Shown here piece after piece: positions 46,603 through 60,295 of a stretch of 64,000 bases of DNA. The stretch's first letter is position 1. Each line of letters opens with the position of its first letter. The stretch is from Ridgeia piscesae. Its lineage: Eukaryota; Annelida; Polychaeta; Sabellida; Siboglinidae. The stretch covers positions 163,501-227,500 of the forward strand of contig JAODUO010000118.1 of the NCBI GenBank assembly GCA_025642075.2, written 5' to 3'. The position numbers and the translations under genes were made by a program. The notes beneath the pieces are model-generated. The model saw only the letters and a list, made by a program, of their open reading frames with translations, did no database searches and had not been told where the DNA came from.

Positions 46603-46850
46603 TTCGTGTTGTGTTGTGTTGTGTTGTGTTGTGTTGTGTTGTGTTGTGTTGTGTTGTGTTGTGTTGTGTTGTGTTGTGTTGTGTTGTGTTGTGTTGTGTT
46701 GTGTTGTGTTATGTTATGTTATGTTATGTTATGTTATGTTATGTTATGTTATGTTATGTTATGTTATGTTATGTTATGTTATGTTATGTTATGTTATGTT
46801 ATGTTATGTTATGTTATGTTATGTTATGTTATGTTATGTTATGTTGTGTT
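46603..46850 (+). repeat. Pentanucleotide array, (GTGTT)n switching to (ATGTT)n
   Basis: About 21 GTGTT units change at about 46710 to about 27 ATGTT units, with one GTGTT at the end. There is no mixing of the two types inside either block. Confidence 0.95.
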
Positions 46851-47458
46851 GCTGAGTTGCTTTGTTTCTTTCATTCCTCTTGTTGGTGTCTTGTCGTTCT
46901 TGATGTTCTTCTTTTTATTCGTGTACTCACATATAAATAGGCAAAAGTAGCTACCGAACTGCTGTGTTTAGGGCAACGGGCGGTTTAGCGGGGGTTAGAC
47001 CATGCTCAATTCGCATAGTTTAGCGGGTTAGTATAACTGGAATACATGCTGGCGATAAGAGATGTCACTTTCTAACTGTGGCGAATGAGAGTTGGCCTAC
47101 TAACTTGTCTTGTGCGCATTTTTTCAACGATTTGACAGCAGCCCCTGGGATAAGGGATTGTTCGTATGCATCTAAACGAGTGCATATCTGGCAGCAGCGA
47201 TAAGCGTTGCTGGTGGTGCGATGGTGAGGGAGTTGACTGTCACATCAAATAAGTTGTTGGTGATTCGATGAAGCCTAACCAGCTTCGCACCAGCCCGTCT
47301 CCTCTCCCAGGAATCAGAACCCAATTGTGTTCTATTAGCCCAGCTGTCACGGTGCTGTGGCGAGGAGATAGTCCCTCTTTACAAAACAGGTTGCTACAAT
47401 ATCCACATATTTGGTTTTTTTCTTCAGACGATGGTTCCCACGCCGTTGACGCATACTC

Positions 47459-47560
47459 TATGAAAATGCTAGATGAAAACAAATTGATAACTGTTTACCT
47501 TTCACGTAAGACTTTTTAAAACCGGCCTTATTGCAATGTACCACATTATAAAACAATTAC
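47459..47560 (+). repeat. Dispersed repeat, second copy at 48858-48990
   Basis: Both copies share TATGAAAATGCTAGATG, ACCTTTCACGTAAGACT and GGCCTTATTGCAAT followed by ACCACATTATAA. The second copy has about 27 extra bases in the middle. It is a fragment of an unidentified interspersed repeat. No gene is recognised between 46851 and 49330. Confidence 0.7.
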
Positions 47561-48366
47561 AATTCCATTATTGTAAGAGAAAAAGTAATTTGTGTTGCTC
47601 GTATTCAATATTGTCTAGGCGGGATCACCTTTCCACGGTAGTGTTCGGATTTTGAACAGGACTAACCAGTTACGTCGCGCCATTGATTTTACAACGTGGC
47701 TGCATCATCCGCTGACCTGATGTTCTGATACAAGAGACCATTATCAGGAAAATATTGTAGCATTCATGGAAAGAAGAAGGGTCCCAGAATGTTGCCTTAT
47801 TGACGTACACGTCCTTTTGCTTTTGACATCGTAGCTCGCTGTCTCACCAATGTTTGAAATAGTAATTGATGGCATGATTACTAATAATATGTCAAGATAT
47901 TTGATTACTTTAATACAGTCTGCGTGGTACGTTTACGCGCACAACGTTGCTATATTAACAGTCGACTTGATTCCCGCGCAGTCTACATTCACTAGAGCTT
48001 AATGGGCCCCCGGTGGCTAGTTAACGTTTCTCGCCCTGTTAGCCAATTCATCGTTCTTGTGTGAAGCAGAAGAAAGAGGCTGCGTGGACTGCATCCTCGC
48101 GAGTCAGGAGAGATGACATATTACAGTCTCCAGTGGACTCACATTTAACTGCTCTTTGCCCTTCTTGTCGCCTCGGCCAATTTAATCTTGCTAGGATTTC
48201 TGTCGTATATACGCGGACAAAATGTTATCGACCGTCTGGGTCATACCTGATGATTGGCACATATTGTATCTTGTTTCGAATATACTGAACGGAACGTAAT
48301 GAAACGTCTGCCGTTTATTAACACCCCATGCCATTTTTGGTACTATTAAAAGACAGCAACTACAGG

Positions 48367-48743
<377 letters not shown>

Positions 48744-49654
48744 CATTCTAACAATAGAAAAAAATATGAATTATACAATGCGACTGAAGATATATAGTTC
48801 GCAGAAAAGGGGAACTCGGGGCAAACTGGACCAAAACTATGTGTCAAGCCATATTGCTATGAAAATGCTAGATGGAAACATATTTATAACTGTATACCTT
48901 TCACGTAAGACTGAAACTAATATATGGTACAAAACAATCTTTTTAAAACGGCCTTATTGCAATATACCACATTATAAGGCAAAATGTAATATGTCATGGG
49001 ACAAAGTGAAACGTTATTTTGCTCAAAGAATTTTGCATTGGATTGTGTTCAAAACAATGTCCAACTCGATATATCAAATCACGATAAAAATGAATTTGTT
49101 TGATGTGCCTGCATGGTTAATCGTGCTGGGCCTACTGTGATTGTAAATAGGAGATTACACTAACTCATAGGCTGTGATTGTTGGATGGCAACCATCTTAA
49201 TTAGCGTCAGTCACAGTTGTCTATTCCAGGTATAAATCACAAATATAAGTCAAGTCTCCGTCCTGTGTTCTTGCACAACCTTCGTGTGCCCACTTGTTGC
49301 AAGAGTCACACTTGACCCACTCTTCACCACTCCTAGATTAGGAATACAGCTTTGAAACGATGCATGTGACCACCTTGACACTCTCCTGTTGTTTTCTCCA
49401 GCCTTCCATCAAGATGCCCTTTCCTTTCGCATTGCCCTAGGTTGCTTTGATCTTTGCCAACACATTGCTTTCCAAAGAACAGCTTGATCTCATTGCTAGG
49501 TGTCTTTTTTTTCTCAACAGGCCTACCTTGTAACGCTTTCATACATGGACTACTCGTCAATATGACTGTTTTGCCCTTTTTAATTCCGCGTCGTCTTGGG
49601 CCAGCCTGATCAACCAGCGGGACTTCCATGATATCTTCCGGCGACACGTAATTA

Positions 49655-52600
49655 TCTGGAAGTGATGGTGCTATATCAGACATGGGTGGAAGTGGTGGTG
49701 CTACATCATACATGGCTGGAAGTGGTGGTGCTACATCATACATTGATGGAAGTGGAGGTGCTATATCAAACATGGCTGGAAGTGGAGGTGCTACATCAGA
49801 CATGGGTGGAAGTGGTGGTGCTATATCAACCATGGCTGGAAGTGGTGGTGCTACATCAGACATGGGTGGAAGTGGTGGTGCTACATCATACATGGCTGGA
49901 AGTGGAGGTGCTACATCAAACATTGATGGAAGTGGAGGTGCTATATCAAACATGGCTGGAAGTGGAGGTGCTACATCAGACATGGGTGGAAGTGGAGGTG
50001 CTACATCAGACATGGCTGGAAGTGGTGGTGCTACATCAGACATGGCTGGAAGTGGTGGTGCTATATCAGACATGGCTGGAAGTGGTGGTGTTACATCAGA
50101 CATGGCTGGAAGTGGAGGTGTTACATCAGACATGGCTGGAAGTGGAGGTACTACATCAGACATGGCTGGAAGTGGAGGTGCTACATCAGACATGGCTGGA
50201 AGTGGAGGTGCTACATCAGACATGGCTGGAAGTGGATGTGCTACATCAGACATGGCTGGAAGTGGTGGTGTTACATCAGACATGGCTGGAAGTGGAGGTG
50301 TTACATCAGACATGGCTGGAAGTGGAGGTGCTACATCAGACATGGCTGGAAGTGGAGGTGCTACATCAGACATGGCTGGAAGTGGATGTGCTACATCAGA
50401 CATGGCTGGAAGTGGTGGTGTTACATCAGACATGGCTGGAAGTGGATGTGCTACATCAGACATGGCTGGAAGTGGAAGTCCTACATCAGACATGGCTGGA
50501 AGTGGTGGTGCTACATAATACATGGCTGGAAGTGGCGGTGTTACACCAGACATGGCTGGAAGTGGTGGTGTTACGTCAGACATGGCTGGAAGTGGTGGTG
50601 TTACATCAGACATGGCTGGAAGTGGTGGTGTTACGTCAGACATGGCTGGAAGTGGTGGTGTTACATCATACATGGGTGGAAGTGGTGGTGCTACATTATA
50701 CATGGCTGGAAGTGGCGGTGTTACACCAGACATGGCTGGAAGTGGTGGTGTTACATCATACATGGCTGGAAGTGGTGGTGTTACATCATACATGGCTGGA
50801 AGTGGTGGTGTTTCACCAGACATGGCTGGAAGTGGTGGTGTTACATCATACATGGCTGGAAGTGGTGGTGTTACACCAGACATGGCTGGAAGTGGTGGTG
50901 TTACATCATACATGGCTGGAAGTGGTGGTGTTACACCATACATGGCTGGAAGTGGTGGTGTTACGTCAGACATGGCTGGAAGTGGTGGTGTTACATCAGA
51001 CATGGCTGGAAGTGGTGGTGTTACATCATACATGGCTGGAAGTGGTGGTGTTACACCAGACATGGCTGGAAGTGGTGGTGTTACATCATACATGGCTGGA
51101 AGTGGTGGTGTTACACCATACATGGCTGGAAGTGGTGGTGTTACGTCAGACATGGCTGGAAGTGGTGGTGTTACATCAGACATGGCTGGAAGTGGTGGTG
51201 TTACGTCAGACATGGCTGGAAGTGGTGGTGTTACATCATACATGGGTGGAAGTGGTGGTGCTACATTATACATGGCTGGAAGTGGTGGTGTTACGTCAGA
51301 CATGGCTGGAAGTGGTGGTGTTACATCAGACATGGCTGGAAGTGGTGGTGTTACGTCAGACATGGCTGGAAGTGGTGGTGTTACATCATACATGGGTGGA
51401 AGTGGTGGTGCTACATTATACATGGCTGGAAGTGGTGGTGTTTCATCATACATGGCTGGAAGTGGTGGTGTTACACCAGACATGGCTGGAAGTGGCGGTG
51501 TTACACCAGACATGGCTGGAAGTGGTGGTGTTACATCAGACATGGCTGGAAGTGGTGGTGTTACATCATACATGGCTGGAAGTGGTGGTGTTACACCAGA
51601 CATGGCTGGAAGTGGTGGTGTTACATCAGACATGGCTGGAAGTGGAGGTGCTACATCATGCATGGCTGGAAGTGGTGGTGTTACACCAGACATGGCTGGA
51701 AGTGGTGTTGTTACATCAGACATGGCTGGAAGTGGTGGTGTTACACCAGACATGGCTGGAAGTGGTGGTGTTTCGTCAGACATGGCTGGAAGTGGTGGTG
51801 CTACATCAGACATGGCTGGAAGTGGTGGTGTTACACTCAGACATGGCTGGAAGTGGTGGTGTTACATCAACATGGCTGGAAGTGGTGGTGTTACATCATA
51901 CATGGGGGGAAGTGGTGGTGTTCATCAGACATGGCTGGAAGTGGTGGTGTTACATCAGACATGGCTGGAAGTGGAGGTGCTACATCATGACATGGCTGGA
52001 AGTGGTGGTGTTACACCAGACATGGCTGGAAGTGGTGGTGTTACATCAGACATGGCTGGAAGTGGTGGTGTTACACCAGACATGGCTGGAAGTGGTGGTG
52101 TTACATCAGACATGGCTGGAAGTGGAGGTGCTACATCATACATGGCTGGAAGTGGTGGTGTTACACCAGACATGGCTGGAAGTGGTGGTGTTACATCAGA
52201 CATGGCTGGAAGTGGTGGTGTTACACCAGACATGGCTGGAAGTGGTGGTGTTTCTCAGACATGGCTGGAAGTGGAGGTGCTACATCATACATGGCTGGAA
52301 GTGGTGGTGCTACACCATACATGGGTGGAAGTGGTGGTGCTACATCAGACATGGCTGGAAGTGGTGGTGTTACACCAGACATGGCTGGAAGTGGTGATGC
52401 TATATCAACCATGGCTGGAAATGGTGGGGCTACATCATACATGGGGGAAAGTGGTGGTGCTACATCAGACATGGCTGGAAGTGGAGGTGTTACATCAGAC
52501 ATGGCTGGAAGTGGAGGTGCTATATCAGACATGGCTGGAAGTGGAGGTGCTACATTAGACATGGCTGGAAGTGGAGGTGCTACATCAGACATGGCTGGAA

Positions 52601-53612
52601 ACGGTGGGGCTACATCAGACATGGCTGGAAGTTGAGGTGCTACATCAGACATGGCTGGAAGTGGAGGTTCTACATCAGACATTGATGGAAGTGGAGGTGC
52701 TACATCAGACATTGATGGAAGTGGAGGTGCTACATCAGACATGGCTGGAAGTGGTGGTGCTACATCAGACATTGATGGAAGTGGAGGTGCTACATCAGAC
52801 ATGGCTGGAAGTGGTGGTTCTACATCAGACATTGATGGAAGTGGAGGTGCTACATCAGACATGGCTGGAAGTGGTGGTTCTACATCAGACATGTGGAAGT
52901 GGTGTACATCAGACATTGATGGAAGTGGAGGTGCTACATCAGACATTGATGGAAGTGGAGGTGCTACATCAGACATTGATGGAAGTGAAAGTGCTACATC
53001 AGACATGGCTGGAAGTGGAGGTTCTACATCAGACATGGTGGAAGTGAAAGTGCTACATCAGACATGGCTGGAAGTGGAGGTGTCTACATCAGACATGGCT
53101 GGAAGTGGAGGTGCTACATCAGACATGGCTGGAAGTGGAGGTGCTACATCAGACATGGCTGGAAGTGGAGGTGCTACATCAGACATGGCTGGAAGTGGAG
53201 GTGCTTCATCAGACATGGCTGGAAGTGGAGGTGCTACATCAGACATGGCTGGAAGTGGAGGTTCTACATCAGACATGGCTGGAAGTGGAGGTTCTACATC
53301 AGACATGGCTGGAAGTGAAAGTGCTACATCAGACATGGCTGGAAGTGGAGGTGCTACATCAGACATGGCTGGAAGTGGAGGTTCTACATCAGACATGGCT
53401 GGAAGTGAAAGTGCTACATCAGACATGGCTGGAAGTGGAGGTGCTACATCAGACATTGATGGAAGTGGTGGTTCTACATCAGACATGGCTGGAAGTGGAG
53501 GTGCTACATCAGACATGGCTGGAAGTGGAGGTGCTACATCAGACATGGCTGGAAGTGGAGGTGCTACATCAGACATGGCTGGAAGTGGAGGTTCTACATC
53601 AGACATGGCTGA
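49655..53612 (-). repeat. 30-bp minisatellite inside the transposase C-terminal region (~131 copies)
   Basis: Plus-strand unit CATGGCTGGAAGTGGTGGTG plus TTACATCAGA, period 30. In the transposase direction it encodes the decapeptide PPLPAMSDVT with variants (AMSGVT, AMYDVA, SMSDVE). Long blocks stay in frame (49333-51813 and 52221-53036). Frame slips occur near 51840-51990, 52220-52260 and 52900-53090. Unit types differ by zone: ATTGAT-type units lie mainly at 49740-49930 and 52680-52980. The reverse strand is also open with other repeats. Confidence 0.97.
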
Positions 53613-54363
53613 TGTCGAAAGTATTGATCCATCTTCTGGTGCGGGTTTGGCAGTCGTTTCGGCTGCGCGAAAAACAGTGATCCGGAAATATATCAGCGTT
53701 AGAGGGGCATATGCCAGTTTTGGCGAAAACATCGATGGCGGTTAAACACGTTGCAGCTTTCTGGTAAGCAGCTCCGAAAAGATAAGAAACCTGGTGTATG
53801 GTAACAACGAGAGCCATTCTCTGACTTCTTATTCATAGTATGTGTTCAGTCCATGAAGCAAACATCAAGTGGTTGCAACCGATGCGACGTGTGTGGTGGT
53901 ATGACAAGGATTTGATTATGATAATCTCTTGCCATTTCGATTAAGGCAAGGTTCTGGTAGTCTGGTCATCACAGCTGAGAAGAACCGGATCATCTCCTGT
54001 AGGCTTCGTGTGGCGCAAGAAGTGGTGGAACCATCTTGTCACGTATATGTCAGACTGCATCCGCCCAGAAAGATGACATGCGATGACTGTTTCTGGCGGT
54101 GATTCCATTTCAAATAGGGGATTGAGTTTTTTCCGAGGGATGACGAGCAGTGGCGGTAAGTCATTCCAAAGAGCATTGAAACAAATGTCAGCTGTCACCA
54201 GAGTTCCTCTTTCTGTCATAACGAGTACACCAACCTGTTTTTCCCGTTCATCGATATAACTTTTGACGTTTTGTTTGGCATTATTCGGTTTCATCGTCAA
54301 TATTCCGGTTTCATTGGTAGTGGCCTATTGCTAACCACCCACGTACAAGTGCCCATTTTTGGT

Positions 54364-54918
54364 TGCTCTTATGTGGAATAAGGTTTAGTGTTAAGGTTGA
54401 AGTTAGGGTTAGCATTAGGGTTAGGGTTAGTGATAGTGATAGTGATAGTGATAGTGATAGTGATAGTGTTAGTGTTAGGGTTAGGGTTAGGGTTAGTGAT
54501 AGTGATAGTGATAGTGATAGTGTTAGTGTTAGGGTTAGGGTTAGGGTTAGGGTTAGGGTTTGGGTTTGGGTTTGGGTTAGGGTTAGGTTAGGTTAGGTTA
54601 GGTTAGGGTTAGGGTTAGGGTTAGGGTTAGGTTAGTGTTAGTGTTAGTGTTAGTGTTAGTGTTAGTGTTAGGTTAGGTTGGTTTGGGTTTGGGTTTGGGT
54701 TTGGGTTTGGGTTTGGGTTTGGGTTTGGGTTAGGGTTTAGGGTTAGGTTAGGGTTAGGGTTAGGGTTAGGGTTAGGGTTAGGGTTAGGGTTAGGGTTGGG
54801 TTTAGGTTTGGGTTTAGGTTTGGGTTAGGGTTAGGGTTGGGTTTGGGTTAGGTTTAGGTTTAGGTTTAGGTTTAGGTTAGGTTTGGGTTAGGATTAGGGT
54901 TAGGGTTAGGGTTAGGTT
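54364..54918 (+). repeat. Interstitial telomeric repeat (TTAGGG and variants)
   Basis: TTAGGG arrays on the plus strand are interspersed with blocks of GATAGT, TTAGTG, TTTGGG, TTAGG and TTTAGG. It lies exactly between the two halves of the transposase catalytic region. The left edge is degenerate (54364-54410). The right edge is sharp, next to the codons for IFN. Confidence 0.95.
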
Positions 54919-55959
54919 GAAGATATTTTGACAAGAGTGCAACAGTCCATAGAAATCCGCTGCTACTACTACCTATTTAAAGTCTACATGTCGTGCCGCT
55001 GATGTCACTTCTGGGAGCGGAGTGAAAGTGATGGGTGTCGCTTCATAAACCCGTAGACGAAATCAGTCATTTTCAGGTCCTGGTTGAAAGGATGTTCCAG
55101 TTTGTTTGTGACAGCAAATTGGAAAGTCGTCTACCGAGAATCAGTAATTGTTAATACGACGAAATGATTCTCCATAAACTGAAGATAATCTCCGAGGTCT
55201 GTTTTCTTGTTGACGGTTGAACAATGGCCTTAAAAATACAAACAAAACACGAATTAGGGCATCTAAATCATGCGATAGATTTGGGTGTACAACACTCAAA
55301 CATAGTATATAACTTGTTTTTGAATAACGACAATGCTAGTTTGTAGGGAAAGTAGATGGTGTCATAAACGTAATCTATAAAACTCGCTTGTATCGTCCTA
55401 GGCCTTGTTTTGCACGTCATCGCCCACTTTTATTTTCCACCGCTTTGTTCATAGCATCTGGTGACCAGTTTTGCTGGTCAGTTTTCCTTTTTATTGTTTC
55501 GGACCGTTTTGTCTGAAAAGTAAGAGAAAAAACATTGAGTGTGAATTACAATTACCATTACTGAAAACTTCTCAGGATAACTCTTTTTCAGATAATTTCA
55601 AAAGATTCAATTTTTCATTATAATTTATACCTGTGCGATAATAAATAATGTAGGCCTAAGCCGGCAAAGTGGAACATTATTCAACTTCGCGTCATTCAGT
55701 TTGCCCCGACTACACGATATTGTTTCATCACCAGGCATTAGCGAGCACACACACCTACCTAAGAATGGCATCATGCGTAAGACCTACATAGACCTTAGAT
55801 ATAAAACCTAGGCTGACATATGGATTCAAGAAGTTTGAAGTACTTTAGCAGAATGTTTATTTCCGACGATTAGTTGTTTTAATTCAACAAAAACAGAAAT
55901 ATCCTCACAAAATCGTACATACTTGATTAATGCAAATGGCAACCACCGTAAGCAGGGCG

Positions 55960-56140
55960 TCGGCACGTGACCTTTTCATGATAACAATAACAGATAGATG
56001 GCGGCACTTTGTTTAGTGTGCTTATTCGCACCTTTTGGATTTTCATTAATCTATTTTCTTGGCACCCCCAAATTACAATGCAGTAGTTAATATGAGCTAA
56101 TAGCAGTACATTATACAATTGTATTTGTAATTTCTTGTCT
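55960..56140 (-). mobile_element. LINE RT-region fragment
   Basis: The minus frame gives LQIQLYNVLLLAHINYCIVI followed by WG and RLMKIQKVRI. This resembles the LxxLYxxLxxPHxNYCxxxWG block downstream of the RT core in Jockey/CR1-type elements. Only about 60 codons are recognisable. Confidence 0.5.
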
Positions 56141-56149
56141 TTCTCTCGA

Positions 56150-57420
56150 CCGACGTCCTTGAGGAGCCCAGTCGTCCGGTAACAGGATGTAGCAGGTCTG
56201 TACGTGCGCATGCGTCCACACACCAATCATTAATGCTCTATATGACGAGTGTGTGTATAACATTTGAGCGATTGGGCGTGCATTGTTCATCCCGTCACTC
56301 GACGCAACGCAAGTCGGTACTAAAGTTAAAATAAGCCAGACAAAATGCTATCATATCCGACGGTGTCCGAGCCGGCTCTGGGAAACCGGACGTGCATGAT
56401 GAAGTTATTGCGTGACCAACTGTTCAATCGAAGCGACATGCCTGAAGATCGTATATATAACGTGTCATAGAGACAGGTCGTATATATAAGGTGTAGCAAT
56501 TCAGTTACTCGTGAACATTCATTAGTAGTTACGACAATGTTTGCGCAACCTGTCATTACTCATACCACATTCGCGACGATGAAGACGCAAACATTGTATA
56601 ATGCCGGTTTAACCAGGACGGCGGCAGCCACGATGTCGTCTCGTCGATCATGTCTTTTGTATTCATCGTATCGTGCGATGTATGAGAAAAAACCGCTGAG
56701 CGTGTTGTCGGGCTAATGCCAGGAACGGACGAATTGATCCATGGATGGCGCCTGTATGACGGCGCTCGACATTTCCAGTATTACATGTGAACATTACTGC
56801 AATGTGCTGTAACAACTTCTGGATTTAGGGCAGCGTTGATGGCCCAAGGTGTCCACACACATTTTATGGAGGCTTCCACTGTCGACTTTTGGGGATATTT
56901 CCTTTGGATCGAAACGTTTCAGACGTAATAAATCTCTAGGTGGCAATTTTGCTAAATCTTGTAATCTGACGGTTTCAAAACGATGCAAGTTAGTGCCCTA
57001 AGTGAGCAATGACCGTATTTTGTCTGTGAAGTTCTTGTAGAAGGTATGGTGGAGTGAGATGCATTGCTATGCCATAACTGGCAAATGACCCCACAGTTCT
57101 AAATCCAGCGCTAATTGTTCAGCATGCGAGACGACCTTCTGTTTATTGAGCTCGGCCTGTGCCGTCAAGCGCACAATGCAGAGGTCGATGAACGCCATCC
57201 ATTGTAGGTCTTCCGTGTTTACGTTTGTCGTCCTCTTTTTATATTTCCGACAGTTCCCAGTACCGTGCATGCAATGATGTCCACGGTGGCGACATTCGCA
57301 TGATGTCGCTGTAGCTTTTCCTTCGTGTTGTTTTGATTGTTTCTCTTTTGTAATTATTTATTCAGTGATGATAACATCAATCCGTACGACATATAAGAAT
57401 CTGTGCAAGCATTTCTTCCT
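56150..57420. other. No gene recognised
   Basis: Minus-strand frames at 56794-56988 and 57067-57270 look somewhat protein-like (for example a CRHRGHHCMHGTGNC stretch just upstream of 57270), but no family or splice structure can be supported. They may be remnants of a mobile element. Confidence 0.35.
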
Positions 57421-57466
57421 GTTAGAAGTTTGTTGTGTTTGATTTCAATATTTGTATGGTATCAAC

Positions 57467-57758
57467 CCTTACATAAAGGGCCAATGGTATACCACTGATT
57501 ACCATTGAATACCATTCAGTATCATTCAGTACCATTGGACCATTCACTGATATTTCAGTAGGACTCAGTGGTACTCTCAACGGTAATTTTATGTAAAATA
57601 CCATTCAATACCACTGAACGGTACAAAGAATCCAAAATATCATTCAAAAAACCATACAGATACCATTCAAGTACCCTTAACCATAATAGCCCCTAGGACC
57701 ATTCAAGTATCATCCAACGGTATTTGAATGGTATTTGAATGGTATTTTTGTAAGGGTA
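57467..57758 (+). mobile_element. MITE with ACCCTTACA termini and CCATT subrepeats
   Basis: The ends ACCCTTACATAAA and TTTTTGTAAGGGT form short inverted repeats. The interior is a palindrome-rich mass of ACCATTCA/TGAATGGTA motifs. No clear target-site duplication and no coding capacity. Confidence 0.65.
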
Positions 57759-57954
57759 GACTAACAGGACGGGTATAGTGTGGCTGGTGATGATTCTTAG
57801 TTTGGTATTTGATCACAATAGCGTAAGTTCTCTTTGAGGGATCACAATTGGAAAGCCTTGCGACTGAACTAAACAGAAATGAAAAGTATAGATTAAGCCT
57901 ATAGAATAAAATAAAATAGATAAGCTTACATGCAAGTACAACTCAAGAAGCCAA

Positions 57955-58627
57955 GAAGTCACTAGCACGTTTATGCCATGCTTATGCCTACTTCCAACTG
58001 CATAGCATCGCCAAGATACGCCACTGCCTGACCATTGCTGCATGCAAAACTAACGTTCACGGTCTAGTGACATCGAAGCTAGACTACGGTAATGCTGTGT
58101 TATTTGGCATAAATGGGCGATTGCTGCAGAAACTACAACGAGTGCAGAACTCGGCGGCGCGTGTGATTACGCAACAACGACGCCGTTACCACCTCCACAT
58201 CACGCCTGTGTTACTAGCGCTTCATTGGCTGCCCGTTCCATGGCGCATAACCGATAAAATACTGGTGTTGACCTTCCGAGCGATGCACAACCTAGCGCCG
58301 GAATACATCGCTGACATGATCGTGGAATATACGCCGAGTCGCCACCTTCTCGCAGCCGGAAGCCGTCTCCTGAGAGTTCCACGCCACAATCTAGAACAGT
58401 ATTGCCGGCGTGGCTTTTCTGTGACGGCGCCGCGCCTGTAGAACGAGCTGCCAGACAGTCTGCGTCATATAGACTCATTTGAACTTTTTAAGTCGAATTT
58501 AAAGACACCTCTTTTTAAGGCCGCATTTATAAATTACTTGTATGCATCAGAACATTTCGTTAACATTGAATTTATTTTAACTGTCATTATAGTTTCCCAA
58601 ACTATTTTAGTGTATAGTTTTTATATC

Positions 58628-58683
<56 letters not shown>

Positions 58684-58900
58684 TTTTAATTAATTATTTA
58701 TTTTATATATTTATTTATTGCTGATAAGTTTAGCTTATATTATATATTTAGCTATATTTAATTATTTATTTATTATCATTTAAACAACTTGACTTTTTAA
58801 TTGATTAGTCATACTTTATACATTTATATGTTACAAATGTTGTATGTTCGCGCCTCTGAGCAGAAACGTTTTCTGGATATACGGCGCTTTACAAATACAA

Positions 58901-58948
<48 letters not shown>
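57955..58948 (+). mobile_element. CR1/L2-like LINE 3' end
   Basis: The frame contains YFQLHSIAKIRHCLT, then VTSKLDYGNAVLFG, LQRVQNSAARVIT, HITPVLLALHWLPVPWRI, LTFRAMHNLAPEYI, FSVTAPRL-stop-NELPDSLR and SFELFKSNLKTPLFKAAF. The stop at 58439-58441 stands where Trp is invariant (TGG to TAG). The 3' part carries a TA tract (58633-58679), GGCGCTTTACAAATACAAA and a terminal (ATT)n tail. Confidence 0.9.
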
Positions 58949-59733
58949 TAATTATTGTATCACTGGAACGCTTAAACTTTCTATTGTTCTACAAGTCCCG
59001 ATAAATGACACACAGATCAACACATACATGCTTCTGCAATCGCATCGTTGTCGGCGTTTTCGTATACTGCGAACCAACTTGTTCCGTCGACACGATTCAC
59101 TAACATACCGATCGAGGCGCTTTCATAGTCAAGCGACGTCACAGTCAGGTAAATCAACCAACCAATGGACACTAAAAATCAAAACTGTATCGTTACTATA
59201 CGTGGGTGTGACGTCACGTTGATTTTTATTCGCCGGCATCAAAAACATTGGAGGGAAATGTTGTCAAGAAGTTGTGAAACAGCGCCACAGTAAAATCGGT
59301 GAACTGAGTAGCCGAAGTCAACCTCGTTCGGAATTACATAAAATACCGACAACGACACGTTTACAATTACAAGTCCGTTTACAGGTAGTTTAAGGACTGA
59401 ATAAAGGGATGTATATTTGAGAATAACAGAAAGTGTAACATTTCATATTATAACAAAATCTTTGGGAACGGATGAAGCATAACGACACCAGCGACTGCTG
59501 AATTACGTATTTGTGGAGTGTATTAATTGTACATTTGTAGCTCCCTTATCTATTTTGTTTTAATATGTAATATTTGTGTCTTAATCTACATGTTATGTTA
59601 CACAGTTACACACCTATCTCAGTGGGAATGGCCACTAATATAATTATTTTACAGTTGTTGCTGTAGTAGTACTTGATACTTGATTAACATAACGCTATGT
59701 TCTAGTGTTGCATATGCAAGTATGTGAATGTTT

Positions 59734-60295
<562 letters not shown>

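Larger units (their letters stand above)
49336..55520 (-). pseudogene. pogo/Tigger-like DDE transposase, broken
   Basis: Transposase parts appear in order along the minus strand with stops and frameshifts. First is an N-terminal helix-turn-helix (KRKTDQQNWSPDAMNKAVE, about 55505-55430). A CENP-B-type domain follows (LGDYLQFMENHF, NKLEHPFN, FVYGFMKRHPSLSLR, about 55190-55010), then QNIFN at 54920, where DETG should follow. The DDE core resumes at 54300 (KQVGVLVMTERGTLVT, PPLLVIPRKKL, ACHLSGRMQSDI, HTKPTGDDPVLLSCDD). The third acidic motif is PPHTSHRLQPLDV at about 53900-53862. The C-terminal region has YLFGAAYQKAAT, FAKTGICPSNADIF, then after a frameshift AAETTAKPAPEDGS. It enters a 30-bp repeat and leaves it as QAGPRRRGIKKGKTVILTSS, the usual tail of the family. 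The stop is near 49333. It is inactive. Confidence 0.85.

Noticed and set aside
46597..46950. LCCVV/MLCY-rich frame
   Set aside because: Translation of a pentanucleotide repeat, whose five-base period leaves frames open by chance.
49662..53745. Plus-strand frames (WLEVVVLHQT, MAGSGGVTSD repeats) as silk- or collagen-like proteins
   Set aside because: They are shadows of the 30-bp repeat. The minus strand joins recognisable transposase sequence on both sides, the plus strand joins nothing.
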